Assembly: GCA_049889695.1 (NCBI GenBank)
Contig: JBMHCX010000018.1
Location: forward strand, 62,001 to 126,000
Length of the DNA stretch: 64,000 nucleotides
Direction of reading: 5' to 3'
DNA from: WTJH01 sp049889695
GTDB taxonomy: Bacteria > Bacteroidota > Bacteroidia > Flavobacteriales > Flavobacteriaceae
Shown here one piece after another: positions 7,927-17,740 of this stretch (positions within the stretch are counted from its first letter, which is position 1; each line of letters starts with the position of its first letter). The position numbers and the translations under genes were made by a program. The notes under the pieces were generated by a model. The model did not search any database. It was not told the origin of the DNA and saw only the letters and a program-made list of their open reading frames with translations.

Positions 7927-10900
7927 CTATGGCTTGTCCTGCTTCTGTACAATTTTTCGTATTAAATCTTGAAAAGTTTCAAAATCTACCTGGTAATTTA
8001 GACCGATTCCTTGCGTATATCCCAATCGATCGGAAATGTATCTAAATTCATTTTCTTTATTGAATACTTTTGCTCTGAGGGAACCATCGTCGGATAAAAT
8101 GAAATCGATTTGAACATCGCCGACCAACAAAGTCTGCTCTACCCCACCCACAGGCACTCCAATTCTACCATTGACTAAAATCTTATCGCTGATTTGCGTA
8201 CTGAGGGTGAGTCCTAGTCGATCTTCTGCATAGAGCTGCTGGGTTAGTGTTTCGTCGCCTTGTAAATAATTCAGCCCTACTTTTAATTTTTCATTCTCCT
8301 GGCCGACGATATTAGAAAAAATATCAGAAGCCTTCTCGTAGAGATTATTGGTCAGTCCCTGAACACTCACACTTACATCGTTGATGAAAATTCCTTGAGA
8401 CAATAAAGAAATGGCTTGTAATTGCCTTCGCTGATCGTCTGCTAAACGATAATTAATCTCGCTGGAAACGGTCTGATTCGTATTCGGGAATTCAATTGTA
8501 AAGTTAGGATCGTCGGGTTTAAGCAAATTGCCTTGCAATTGTATGCCGACTTGGGTAGGGATTTTTTGACTGAAGTTAGGATTGTCTAACAATACAGCAG
8601 GGTTGGCTCCTCCCGGAACTTCGTAAATAGCTTCCAGATTCATTTGTGCTTCTAAGGGATCGCCTTCCCAAACAATCGTTCCTCCGGGTTGAAGAGTGAA
8701 TTTTTTATCGATTAAACCAAGGTTTTGAAAATTGTATAATCCTTCGGTCGCGATGTAATCGCCCCACATATTAAACTTTCCATTGGTATTGACCTCCATG
8801 AGCAGGTTTCCAGCACCTCGCCCTTTAAGGCTACTTCCAGAGGCAGGGTCCATGACGATTTCTATTTCGGCATTCTGATTGATGTCCAAATCGAATTGCA
8901 TTTCTACTCCTCGGAGTTTTTCCAACAATACATCTTCAGTTACCACAACTTCTTCGAGTCTATTTTTATCGACAAAATCAATAAATGAGACGTCTGCAAC
9001 GGTGTAATCATCCTCATAAGGAATAACGATAGAAGTTCCTTTTTCTGTTTCCCCTTTTAATTGGAGGCTAAGGGTTTTTGTGTATCCATTTAAGCGTGCG
9101 TCCCCTTTAAAATATCCCGGTCCATAAAAGAGTGCTTCAGGCGCATTTTCGCGATCGATAATGAGTAAGTTGTCAGTCCCAAGTGAGAGATCTAAAAACC
9201 ATTTGTAATAACTCTCGTGAGTAATGGTCCCCTTTAACAGTCCGCTGGTATTGGACTTGGGATTGGTCATTTCCACCCCTCGAATTAGAAATTGTTGGTC
9301 AATGACGTCCACGGTCGCATTTTCCGCAAATGCGTACTCCACGTTGGTATAGGGAAGGGAAAGACTTGTTCGGTTAAAACGCAACTTCCCCAATTGATTT
9401 AAATCGTTTACCGGACCCCAAATACTTACTTCTCCGGAAATATCCGCTTGGATGTCCGTGATCTTATTTTTACCCAAAGGTGAAATAAAATCTGCGGGGA
9501 AATGATTAAAAATAACCGTAGCATCGATGGCTGGTTTTTTCCATCCAATTCCGTTGCCCTTGAATCCCATACTCAGTTGATTCTGTCGTTTATTTTGCAG
9601 CTGAAATTGATAGATTTCCGTAAGTAGATTGCCCGTAAATTCGAAATCAAACGCCCCCAATGCCTCCTGATTCACGAGGACATCCGAAACATTCACTGCT
9701 GCGGTGACCTCTTGTTGTTCATCCGTTCGAATCATAGTCGCTTCCGCGGAAAGCGTTCCTGTGCAATCCAACAGCTCTGGGAAATCAATTAAAGAACCAA
9801 GTGCAACACTATCCAAACGAACGGAAACATCAAAATCAGTAGGGTTATTGTAACGGCCAGAGAGCTTCATTTTCTCTTTTCCATATTGAATATCGATGGG
9901 ATTGAGCTGATATTCTGACCCCTCTGGAGAAATAAATAGCAACTGATTGGGCCTATTCTTCGGATTCAGTGTCCAAGTCTGCTCTAAGTAGGTGAGCCCG
10001 GATTTCTTTAATCCAAAAATATTTCTGTTCAGCGAATCCTTGGCTTGATAAGCGTTGATATCCCAGCGGCTTTCAAAAGCTCCAGCACTGGCGAAATTCC
10101 CTTTGTAGTATACCGTATCTTTTATTTGTTTACTAATAATATCGAAGCTATTAAGCTTGAATTTTTTAGTGTTTACGCTATCTGCATGTATATATGCATT
10201 ATAAAGGACGTTTTTGCTTTCAATTCTAAAGTCAAAATTATAAGCCCTGAAATCCCCCATGGAAAAATAAGGGGCCAAAATTCGTACCCTAGATTGCTGA
10301 TTATCGTCGCTGATGATACCATTAAAACTAAAGTCTTTTAAGGCATCTACATCCGGATATAACGCTTTTAAAATCTTTTGATCTAATTGAACGTTAAAGG
10401 TCATCTCCCCCTTCGGTGAGCCAACCGATGGAAAAATAAATGGAAAGGCCTGATGTGCTGTTCTGTACAGTAACTTCTTCGACTGACTCAATTGAAATTC
10501 TCCCTCGACTTTGGCACGCAAAACATCTTCACTCTCCACTTGGAGCTGTGTTAAGTCGCCTTGTTTTTGGAGCTGAAGAACCACGGGCTTAAAGACAGCC
10601 ACTGTATCACCACTTTTAATGGAAAATTGATCCATTAGGATATTTCCTTCCAACTCATCCCATTGAAATCCTTTCCACCGCGCTTGCAAATAACCATTCA
10701 GACCAGTTGCTCTACTCCCCAACTCTAGTCCATAAGCCTTTGGATCTAAACCTAAGAACAACAGGTCAATGGACTGATCGTGTTGTGCATCTTTTAGATG
10801 GAGATTTGCAATCAATTCATTTGAACTGTTTTCATTGAAATTCTTCCATTGTATAGATAAGCGATCGTTATCGTATGTCCCTTTTAATTGCCCCTTCAAT

Positions 10901-12189
10901 TGCTTGATGTTCAATAGTCCAAGGGCGTCGAATGTCGCATCGAATATAAATTGTGCTTGGTCTGAAATGTTTTTCCCTTCCACATGTATTTGTGAACGAA
11001 CAACCTTGGGAAGCTTTTCATTTAGTCCCTTTAAGTTGAAATTCGCCTGGCTATTGGTGACGAGGCGCTGTATACGCTTCTTATCGTCTAAGATCAGTGC
11101 CCCTTGTGTATGTAATGTATTACCGGATGCGTATACGTCGACGACAAGATCAAGTTTTTGCTGACTGTAATCGATCTTAGCTTTTGCCCAAGTAGATCGA
11201 TTGAGCCATTTAGGGAATTGCGATAAGTCGTAGGCCGCATACCACTTGTTCAGATAGGCTTTTTCGAAGGCAAGGCTGTCGAGTTCCAGATGAGCTTTTG
11301 CAGCGGGAGTCGACCATTGATGCAAATCTGCCGTCCCCTCTAGAAAGTGACTATCAGACAACCATTGTATACGGTTTAGCTGTAGTAGTTTCAAGGTTCC
11401 TTGACCGCTCAATTCCACTTGATGTTGTTGTCCAAGAAGTGTCGGTGGTAGGTCTGGCAGCCATTGTTCTAAATGCTCGATTTCCCCCTTAAAGTTAAAT
11501 TGAAGCTCTGGATCTTTACGCAGTAGCTGATTGAGTTCGATGTTACCCGCTAAAGCTAACTCCTTGTACTGAAGAGACAATTGAGTTAAAGCAGCTGAGT
11601 TCTGCGCATATTTTAAATAGGCGTTCAACTGTAATCGCTTTTCTCGATAGCGCAAATTCAGGCTTTGGATATCGGTTGTAAACACCCCTTCACTGAGTTG
11701 GATGTCTTTCAAATCAAATTGAAGCTGATCTACACTTTGGGTGGACCTATCTCCCTTTAAATCGATGAGGCGGATGGAAAAATCTTTTGCCGAAAGTTTG
11801 CTTACCACAAGATCGACTGCTCTTTTTTGCCTTTTATCTTTTTTAAACTTGCGTAAAAAAATATCTAAACTGTGAAGCGAATCCTGAGGGTAATGAATCA
11901 GCTGTAATTTGCCTCCTCTGAGCAATACATCGGAAAATCGAAGATTGCCCTCCAAGGCTTTTTGAAAACTTCTGAGGGAAGTTTCGACACGATCGACAAA
12001 AAACAGGGTGTCCTGTTGGTGATCTCTGATGATGAGTTGTTGGAGTTCTACATTCCCGTTCCACTTCACGGAAGCCTTTAGGATCTTCACGTCAGTTTCC
12101 CAGGTTTGATTAAAAGACTTGGTAAAGTTTCGGGCTAAACGTGTTTGTACTCCTTCCTGAGAAATCATCACAAAAAACAGCAGTAACAC
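7927..12189 (-). CDS. TamB-like translocation/assembly (DUF490) protein, start uncertain
   Basis: About 1420 aa. The long middle is repetitive beta-structure typical of AsmA/TamB-type bridges that span the periplasm and move lipid or assist outer-membrane protein assembly. The C-terminal 400 residues carry the DUF490 signature region (for example NTNQTVSSEINYRLADDQRRQLQAISLL and GRIGVPVGG), ending near the outer membrane. GTG at 12189 is the first standard start in frame but falls inside the membrane anchor: the frame stays open up to 12249 and encodes KRIHKITAYSAGILF just before it. A true N-terminus beginning MLNIKRIHK would appear if one T at 12244-12246 were absent or skipped (see findings). 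It is divergent from tsaD. The family is clear; the start is not. Confidence 0.85.
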   Translation of the reverse strand: MLLLFFVMISQEGVQTRLARNFTKSFNQTWETDVKILKASVKWNGNVELQQLIIRDHQQDTLFFVDRVETSLRSFQKALEGNLRFSDVLLRGGKLQLIHYPQDSLHSLDIFLRKFKKDKRQKRAVDLVVSKLSAKDFSIRLIDLKGDRSTQSVDQLQFDLKDIQLSEGVFTTDIQSLNLRYREKRLQLNAYLKYAQNSAALTQLSLQYKELALAGNIELNQLLRKDPELQFNFKGEIEHLEQWLPDLPPTLLGQQHQVELSGQGTLKLLQLNRIQWLSDSHFLEGTADLHQWSTPAAKAHLELDSLAFEKAYLNKWYAAYDLSQFPKWLNRSTWAKAKIDYSQQKLDLVVDVYASGNTLHTQGALILDDKKRIQRLVTNSQANFNLKGLNEKLPKVVRSQIHVEGKNISDQAQFIFDATFDALGLLNIKQLKGQLKGTYDNDRLSIQWKNFNENSSNELIANLHLKDAQHDQSIDLLFLGLDPKAYGLELGSRATGLNGYLQARWKGFQWDELEGNILMDQFSIKSGDTVAVFKPVVLQLQKQGDLTQLQVESEDVLRAKVEGEFQLSQSKKLLYRTAHQAFPFIFPSVGSPKGEMTFNVQLDQKILKALYPDVDALKDFSFNGIISDDNQQSRVRILAPYFSMGDFRAYNFDFRIESKNVLYNAYIHADSVNTKKFKLNSFDIISKQIKDTVYYKGNFASAGAFESRWDINAYQAKDSLNRNIFGLKKSGLTYLEQTWTLNPKNRPNQLLFISPEGSEYQLNPIDIQYGKEKMKLSGRYNNPTDFDVSVRLDSVALGSLIDFPELLDCTGTLSAEATMIRTDEQQEVTAAVNVSDVLVNQEALGAFDFEFTGNLLTEIYQFQLQNKRQNQLSMGFKGNGIGWKKPAIDATVIFNHFPADFISPLGKNKITDIQADISGEVSIWGPVNDLNQLGKLRFNRTSLSLPYTNVEYAFAENATVDVIDQQFLIRGVEMTNPKSNTSGLLKGTITHESYYKWFLDLSLGTDNLLIIDRENAPEALFYGPGYFKGDARLNGYTKTLSLQLKGETEKGTSIVIPYEDDYTVADVSFIDFVDKNRLEEVVVTEDVLLEKLRGVEMQFDLDINQNAEIEIVMDPASGSSLKGRGAGNLLMEVNTNGKFNMWGDYIATEGLYNFQNLGLIDKKFTLQPGGTIVWEGDPLEAQMNLEAIYEVPGGANPAVLLDNPNFSQKIPTQVGIQLQGNLLKPDDPNFTIEFPNTNQTVSSEINYRLADDQRRQLQAISLLSQGIFINDVSVSVQGLTNNLYEKASDIFSNIVGQENEKLKVGLNYLQGDETLTQQLYAEDRLGLTLSTQISDKILVNGRIGVPVGGVEQTLLVGDVQIDFILSDDGSLRAKVFNKENEFRYISDRLGYTQGIGLNYQVDFETFQDLIRKIVQKQDKP

Positions 12190-12250
12190 GGAAAATAAAA
12201 TTCCGGCAGAGTAGGCTGTTATTTTGTGAATTCTTTTGATGTTAAAGCAT

Positions 12251-12258
12251 TATTTTTG
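12251..12258 (+). promoter_or_regulatory. -7 box upstream of tsaD
   Basis: TATTTTTG matches TAnnTTTG and lies 5 bp ahead of the tsaD ATG, implying an almost leaderless transcript. A TTTTG (ending 12226) is 24 bp away, a little far for a -33 partner, so this is a moderate call. Confidence 0.4.
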
Positions 12259-12263
12259 TGTCC

Positions 12264-13286
12264 ATGGAGGAACAACCAACATATATCTTAGGAATTGAAT
12301 CTTCTTGCGACGATACTGCAGCGGCTGTATTAAAAGACGCTCAATTGTTGTCAAATTGTATCGCCTCTCAAGCCATTCACAAAGCCTACGGGGGGGTTGT
12401 CCCCGAATTGGCTTCTAGAGCCCATCAGGCCAATATCGTTCCGGTAGTAGATCAAGCCCTTTCACAGGCAAATATCGACAAAAAACAGCTTAGTGCAATT
12501 GCTTACACCCGCGGACCTGGACTTTTAGGTTCCTTGTTGGTCGGAGCGAGTTTTGCGAAGTCACTTTCATTGGCCTTAGATATTCCACTGATCGAGGTCA
12601 ATCATCTGCACGGGCACCTGATGGCGCACTTTATAGAGGGTACTCATGCGCAAATGCCAAATTTTCCATGTTTAGGAGTTACCATATCCGGCGGACACAC
12701 GCAAATTGTTCGTATGAATTCTGCTTTTGAAATCGAAATATTAGGAGAAACACAAGACGATGCCATAGGCGAAGCTTTCGATAAGTGTGGTAAAGTAATG
12801 GGACTAGGATATCCTGCAGGACCCATCATCGACCGACTGGCAAAAGAAGGAGACCCGAAGGCTTTTCAATTGCCTACACCCAAAATGCCAGGCTACCACC
12901 TCAGCTATTCTGGACTCAAAACAGCCTTTCTCAACCTGATTCATAAACATCAGCAAAAGGATGCGAATTTTGTAGAGAACAATCGGAATGACCTCTGCGC
13001 AAGCTTGCAATACGCCTTGGTGAAACCCCTCATACAGCAACTGGAAAGGGTCATGGCTGATTTCCCAGGACAACCACTATTGGTTGGGGGTGGCGTAGCG
13101 GCAAATTCTGCAGTCCGCCGAGCATTGGAAGAAAGAGTAACGAGCCACCATTGGGAGGTCTACCTCCCCCCCTTAAAACTGACTACGGACAATGCTGCCA
13201 TGATTGGTATAGTGGGTTATTTAAAATATCAACAACAGCAATTTGCTTCCTTGCATCAGTCCGCACAAGCCCGATTACCTTTTTGA
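12264..13286 (+). CDS. tsaD: tRNA N6-adenosine threonylcarbamoyltransferase
   Basis: 340 aa from ATG 12264; a GTG two codons earlier (12258) is possible but lies in the -7 box. It is the Kae1/TsaD catalytic subunit that, with TsaB and TsaE, transfers threonylcarbamoyl to A37 of ANN-decoding tRNAs. Visible signatures are LGIESSCDDTAAA (residues 9-20), the metal-binding HxxxH in NHLHGHL (His114, His118), TISGGHTQIV, GGGVAANSAVR and the late TTDNAAMIG block with the third metal ligand. It is followed after 3 bp by rsmE and then an AI-2E-type permease, all in one direction. Essential in most bacteria. Confidence 0.97.
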   Translation: MEEQPTYILGIESSCDDTAAAVLKDAQLLSNCIASQAIHKAYGGVVPELASRAHQANIVPVVDQALSQANIDKKQLSAIAYTRGPGLLGSLLVGASFAKSLSLALDIPLIEVNHLHGHLMAHFIEGTHAQMPNFPCLGVTISGGHTQIVRMNSAFEIEILGETQDDAIGEAFDKCGKVMGLGYPAGPIIDRLAKEGDPKAFQLPTPKMPGYHLSYSGLKTAFLNLIHKHQQKDANFVENNRNDLCASLQYALVKPLIQQLERVMADFPGQPLLVGGGVAANSAVRRALEERVTSHHWEVYLPPLKLTTDNAAMIGIVGYLKYQQQQFASLHQSAQARLPF

Positions 13287-13289
13287 TCC

Positions 13290-14000
13290 ATGGAACTGTT
13301 TTATCACGAATCTTTATCGGCAAAGGATAACAACTGGAAGATTTCCAGAGAAGAGAGCAGACATCTTGAAAAGGTATTGCGAAAGAAAATTGGCGATCAG
13401 GTGTTGTTCACCAACGGAAAAGGACTCTTGCATCATGCGGAAATTGAACAAATGGCTTCTTCAGGAATTCAAGTAAGATCCATAAAACACCAGCAATTCT
13501 CCCCGCCAAAGCAAGAACTGCACATGGCCATAGCTCCTACCAAAAATATGGATCGTTTAGAATGGTTTCTAGAAAAAGCCACAGAAATAGGCATCCAACA
13601 CATTACTCCCCTTCTGTGTGAACGATCGGAACGAAAGGTGATTAAAGTAGAGCGGTTGGAAAAAATTCTGATACGAGCGCTGAAACAATCTCATCGGTAT
13701 TTTTTACCTGAACTGCACCCGATGAGAAGTTTTAAGGACTATGTCGGTTCGCTGACTCAACCCAGCTATCTAGCGCATTGCTCTGTGGGTGAAAAAAAAA
13801 GCCTATGGGATATTCCTCTCCATGACGATCAGCTCAGTGTACTGATTGGCCCAGAGGGCGATTTTAGTCCTGCAGAGATTTCTTTTGCCCAACAGTATAC
13901 GATTGAAATGCTAGATCTGGGCGATATGCGCCTCAGGACAGAGACGGCTGGACTACTGGTGGTCAGCGCATTTAACCGACTCCAACAGCAGAAAGCTTAA
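13290..14000 (+). CDS. rsmE: 16S rRNA (uracil(1498)-N3)-methyltransferase
   Basis: 236 aa. The C-terminal SPOUT fold is shown by LIGPEGDFSPAEI and the knot-forming tail LGDMRLRTETAGLLVVSAFN, which bind S-adenosylmethionine. The N-terminal PUA-like domain includes ESRHLEKVLRKKIGDQV. It methylates U1498 of 16S rRNA near the mRNA channel. It begins 3 bp after the tsaD stop, so the two are surely co-transcribed. Starting at ATG 13290 gives the standard MELFYHESL opening. Confidence 0.95.
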   Translation: MELFYHESLSAKDNNWKISREESRHLEKVLRKKIGDQVLFTNGKGLLHHAEIEQMASSGIQVRSIKHQQFSPPKQELHMAIAPTKNMDRLEWFLEKATEIGIQHITPLLCERSERKVIKVERLEKILIRALKQSHRYFLPELHPMRSFKDYVGSLTQPSYLAHCSVGEKKSLWDIPLHDDQLSVLIGPEGDFSPAEISFAQQYTIEMLDLGDMRLRTETAGLLVVSAFNRLQQQKA

Positions 14001-14033
14001 AATTAGTAGAGTAGAATGCCCTATATTTAAGGC

Positions 14034-15128
14034 ATGAATGCTACACAACTTTCCAACGCATTGCTGCGTACTCTATTGATTCTTCTTGGCGGAGCACTTC
14101 TTTTATGGGTATTGATTCAATTGCAAACCCTTATTGTTTATTTAGTTGTTGGAGCCATTCTTTCATTGATCGGAAGACCAGTAGTTGTCTTTCTAATGCA
14201 TCGCTTAAAATTCAACTCTTTTTGGGCCAGTGTTACTACCCTAACCTTGTACATCCTGATTCTTTATGGGGTGGTTTCCCTAGTAAGTCCATTAATGATT
14301 CAGCAAAGCAATAATTTATCGCTTTTAGACATCGAAGCTTTAGAAGCGAAAGTGATGCAACTGAGCGAACAACTCGAAAAAGCCCTTGGATATCAGAGCA
14401 ATGAACTTCAACAGGCCAAAGATCAGTGGATTTCAAGTGCCCTGAAGGGTGTCGATTTAAACTTTATTCCGCAATTGGTCAATGGCATGCTCCAATTTTT
14501 AGGAAACTTTGCCATCGCTGTTTTTTCGGTCTTCTTTGTGGCCTTCTTTCTGCTCAAGGACAGTCAGTTATTAGAAGGAACTGTTTTTATTTTTGTGCCC
14601 GAAAAATGGCATCAACAACTCAAGGGCTCTCTATCGGAAATGAAAACGCTACTATCCCGCTATTTTATAGGCTTAATCCTACAAATAAGTATACTACTAT
14701 TCATCTACACCATTGTCCTAATCATCTTTAAGGTGCCCAATGCATTCGTCATTGCTTTATTGTGTGCTTTGTTAAATCTAATTCCTTATTTAGGGCCAGT
14801 GATAGGCGCAATCCTGATGGCTATACTCACACTGACCTCCAATATGGAGGTGGCCTTTGTGGAAGAATTGGTTCCGAAAACCTTCTATGTTTTACTAGGC
14901 TTTAGTTTTGGGCAATTGGTGGACAATGTCTTTAGTCAACCCTATATCTTTTCCAATAGTGTTAAGTCTCATCCGTTGGAAATATTTATTATTATCCTAG
15001 CGGCAGGAACGCTCTTTGGAGCAGCTGGACTAATGGTGGCAATTCCTGTCTACACCGCTATCAAGGTGATTCTTAAGACCTTTCTGTCGGAAAATAAAGT
15101 AGTGCAGGCCCTGACCAAGGACCTCTAG
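14034..15128 (+). CDS. AI-2E family transporter (UPF0118 permease)
   Basis: 364 aa integral membrane protein. Hydrophobic helices lie at about residues 10-30, 33-50, 63-85, 150-180, 210-235, 238-275, 285-300 and 310-350, a pattern matching the UPF0118/PerM family. The family motif region PNAFVIALLCALLNLIPYLGPVIGAIL (here given as its two halves, PNAFVIALLCAL and LNLIPYLGPVIGAIL) is clear. Members export AI-2 or act as Na+/H+ antiporters; this substrate is unknown. It lies 33 bp after rsmE and runs to within 1 bp of the convergent nitronate monooxygenase gene. Confidence 0.88.
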   Translation: MNATQLSNALLRTLLILLGGALLLWVLIQLQTLIVYLVVGAILSLIGRPVVVFLMHRLKFNSFWASVTTLTLYILILYGVVSLVSPLMIQQSNNLSLLDIEALEAKVMQLSEQLEKALGYQSNELQQAKDQWISSALKGVDLNFIPQLVNGMLQFLGNFAIAVFSVFFVAFFLLKDSQLLEGTVFIFVPEKWHQQLKGSLSEMKTLLSRYFIGLILQISILLFIYTIVLIIFKVPNAFVIALLCALLNLIPYLGPVIGAILMAILTLTSNMEVAFVEELVPKTFYVLLGFSFGQLVDNVFSQPYIFSNSVKSHPLEIFIIILAAGTLFGAAGLMVAIPVYTAIKVILKTFLSENKVVQALTKDL

Positions 15129-15129
15129 C

Positions 15130-16107
15130 CTAGTCTTGGACGTAGGTGTCTAGCAGTTGTGCTTGCTGGTGAATGGCGCTTACAAATTCACTCTTTAACT
15201 GGTCGACAAGTTGTTGTACAGACATCACATCATTAATGCTGGTGACCCCCTGCCCTGCAGACCAAATCGTTTTCCAAGCTTTGGCCTCTGCTTTAGCAGC
15301 GTCTAATTCTGAGCCGAAATCTATCTTTGCTGCACGCTTCCACATCTCCTCTGTGATTCCCATCGCTTCTAGACTAGGACGGAGAAAACTACCATGTACA
15401 CCGGATACGGCAGCTGTATAAACAATATCTTCAGCTCCACTATCGATGATCATTTTTTGATAGTCTTCATCGGCTTGGCTTTCTTCTACATTAATGAAAC
15501 GTGTTCCCATATAGGCTAAATCAGCTCCCATTTGAAGGGCAGCGGCTACGTCTTGTCCTGTACTGATGCATCCCGACAAAAGGATCGTTTTCTTAAAGAA
15601 TTTTCGAACTTCCTGAATCAATGCCATGGGATGAAGTGTTCCCGCGTGTCCTCCTGCACCTGCAGCAACAAGTATAAGACCATCTACTCCTGCCTCAGCG
15701 GCTTTCTCGGCATGGCGCTTTTTAATGATATCGTGATATACCTTTCCGCCATAGGCATGGACAGCATCGACCAATTGAGATACAGCGCCCAAAGAGGTAA
15801 TAATGAGCGGAACCTGATGCTTGATGCATACTTCGAGGTCGGCCTGCAAACGGGTATTTGTCATATGGACAATTAAATTGACCCCAAAAGGGGCTGCTTT
15901 TTTGCCGGTGGAAGCCTCATACGCTTGTAAGGCTTCTTTTATTTCGATTACCCAGGCTTCGAAGCCCTCGGTTGTTTTTTGATTTAAAGCGGGAAAAGTC
16001 CCTACGATCCCTTGTTTACAACACTCGATGACCAACTGAGGTCCTGAAATAAGAAACATTGGTGCCGCCACTGCTGGAAGGCTGAGGTCTTTTTTGATAT
16101 CGAACAT
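15130..16107 (-). CDS. Nitronate monooxygenase family FMN-dependent TIM-barrel oxidoreductase
   Basis: 325 aa starting MFDIKKDLSLP. The fold is shown by the beta-strand/phosphate-binding segments PFGVNLIVH, GVDGLILVAAGAGGHAG and the FMN phosphate motif ALQMGADLAYMGTRF. The family oxidises alkyl nitronates, but close relatives are FabK enoyl-ACP reductases or other flavoproteins. The AAGAGGHAG loop supports the NMO group, in which the His is catalytic. The start at 16107 is preferred over an earlier in-frame codon at 16143 because it sits 2 bp after the DUF4442 stop. Last gene of the ald-DUF4442-NMO unit. Substrate not known. Confidence 0.85.
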   Translation of the reverse strand: MFDIKKDLSLPAVAAPMFLISGPQLVIECCKQGIVGTFPALNQKTTEGFEAWVIEIKEALQAYEASTGKKAAPFGVNLIVHMTNTRLQADLEVCIKHQVPLIITSLGAVSQLVDAVHAYGGKVYHDIIKKRHAEKAAEAGVDGLILVAAGAGGHAGTLHPMALIQEVRKFFKKTILLSGCISTGQDVAAALQMGADLAYMGTRFINVEESQADEDYQKMIIDSGAEDIVYTAAVSGVHGSFLRPSLEAMGITEEMWKRAAKIDFGSELDAAKAEAKAWKTIWSAGQGVTSINDVMSVQQLVDQLKSEFVSAIHQQAQLLDTYVQD

Positions 16108-16109
16108 AG

Positions 16110-16574
16110 CTATTGTTTTTTTGATTTTTGTTTGATGGACCAATGGAAGGAAAATTGGGCTACTCGGTCTCCAGCTTCATCCACTCCTATGGCATCTACC
16201 CAAATTTGTTCCCCTTGACCAGAGGTTAGGGCCTTTTCAACAAGGGCTGAAATTTGGTCTCCTTGTTCACAACTAAATGTGATTTGCCCGACCGCTTTTT
16301 TGGTGAATTGTGCCTTTGTTCCGACTAAAAGAGTAGATATATCGATGTCTTTTCGGCTGTGTAGCTCAATAAAAAAAACACCTGTTGCCAATTCAGCTGC
16401 CATTCCTTGAACGGCCCAAAACATCGATCGAAAAGGATTTTGGTTGATCCATTTAAAACGCACTTTTACTTCCGCTTTTTGGGCATTGAAAAAACTGACA
16501 CGAACGCCTGTCCACCAAGCGGCAGGAAGTTTATAAAATAAAAACCGATTAATCGTTTTTGGACGAAGACCCAT
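16110..16574 (-). CDS. DUF4442 domain protein (hotdog-fold thioesterase-like)
   Basis: 154 aa. The sequence fits DUF4442, a hotdog-fold family related to acyl-CoA thioesterases: a helix with NPFRSMFWAVQGMAAELATG followed by antiparallel strands. The conserved N-F-R-S/T-M-x-x-A segment is where relatives bind the acyl group. No catalytic role has been proven for the family as far as I know. It begins 4 bp after ald and ends 2 bp before the NMO gene, so the three are one transcript. Confidence 0.8.
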   Translation of the reverse strand: MGLRPKTINRFLFYKLPAAWWTGVRVSFFNAQKAEVKVRFKWINQNPFRSMFWAVQGMAAELATGVFFIELHSRKDIDISTLLVGTKAQFTKKAVGQITFSCEQGDQISALVEKALTSGQGEQIWVDAIGVDEAGDRVAQFSFHWSIKQKSKKQ

Positions 16575-16578
16575 GGGC

Positions 16579-17688
16579 TTAAAGAAAATTTGTTAGTGGT
16601 AGGTCGTCCAGATTGAAGCACCGGCCAATTTCGGAATAAACGATGGATCCTGCAACTATATTTATGCCTTTCGCTAATCCCTCATCGTCCTTACAAGCCT
16701 GCCTCCACCCCTTGTTTGCCAACTGAAGGGTATCTGCTAAAGTAGCATTTGTTAGCGCCCATGTAGAGGTCTGTGGAACTGCTCCGGGCATATTGGTAAC
16801 AGCATAATGTACGATACCATCTACCTCATAGATCGGATTTTCATGTGTGGTCGGCTTTGAGCTCTCAAAACATCCGCCTTGGTCAATGGCAATATCGACT
16901 AATACACTTCCTTTTTGCATACTTTTCAGCATATCTTTTCGAATCAGCTTAGGCGCTTTAGCCCCTGGTAAAAGAACCGATCCGATAACTAAATCGGCTG
17001 TACTGACATGAGCAGCAATAGTGGTCGATGTCGAATATACGGTTTGAACATTCGCCGGCATGAAATTGTCTAATTCGCGAAGACGATCCAGCTTATTGTC
17101 AAAGATGAATACTGAAGCTCCCATACCAGCTGCCATTTTCGCAGCTTCTGTACCGGCCACTCCCCCACCGAGTATCAATACCTTTGCCGGAGGAACTCCT
17201 GCCACTCCTCCCAATAAAACACCTTTACCACCCTGTGGTTTTTCCAAGTACTTTGCCCCTTGTTGCGTCGCCATTCTACCGGCCACTTCAGACATGGGTG
17301 TGAGTAGTGGTAGTCGATTATTACGCGTAACGGTTTCATAGGCAATACAAACCGCTCCGCTGTCTAACATAGCCTTTGTTAGTTTTTCGTCTGAAGCGAA
17401 ATGAAAGTATGTAAAAAGGATTTGATCTGGACGAATCAGGGGAAATTCAGGGGCTAGTGGCTCTTTTACTTTGACAATCATCCCCGCAGTATCATACACT
17501 GATGCGGCATCTGCCAAAATTGTTGCCCCTACATTTCGATAATCGTCATCGAAAAATCCACTGAGGGCTCCTGCCTGATGTTCTACAAAAACTTCATGCC
17601 CATGCTGAATTAATGTTGCTACACCAGCAGGTGTCATCCCTACCCTAGCCTCTTGCGGCTTAATTTCTTTTGGAATTCCTATTCTCAT
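16579..17688 (-). CDS. ald: Alanine dehydrogenase
   Basis: 369 aa from ATG 17688 (MRIGIPKEIKPQEARVGMTP), matching the conserved start of the alanine dehydrogenase/transhydrogenase alpha family. A catalytic-domain stretch reads ILFTYFHFASDEKLT, and the Rossmann NAD motif is VLILGGGVAGTEAAKMAAGMGA. The late segment GAVPQTSTWALTNATLP-like (here PGAVPQTSTWALTNAT) is diagnostic for Ald. It interconverts L-alanine and pyruvate plus ammonia with NAD. The N-terminal extension to 17706 is not needed. It heads a three-gene minus-strand unit. Confidence 0.94.
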   Translation of the reverse strand: MRIGIPKEIKPQEARVGMTPAGVATLIQHGHEVFVEHQAGALSGFFDDDYRNVGATILADAASVYDTAGMIVKVKEPLAPEFPLIRPDQILFTYFHFASDEKLTKAMLDSGAVCIAYETVTRNNRLPLLTPMSEVAGRMATQQGAKYLEKPQGGKGVLLGGVAGVPPAKVLILGGGVAGTEAAKMAAGMGASVFIFDNKLDRLRELDNFMPANVQTVYSTSTTIAAHVSTADLVIGSVLLPGAKAPKLIRKDMLKSMQKGSVLVDIAIDQGGCFESSKPTTHENPIYEVDGIVHYAVTNMPGAVPQTSTWALTNATLADTLQLANKGWRQACKDDEGLAKGINIVAGSIVYSEIGRCFNLDDLPLTNFL

Positions 17689-17740
17689 CGCTTTTTTTAG
17701 ATACAATTTTGTAATTTAAATATACCAAATCTTATGTCTC

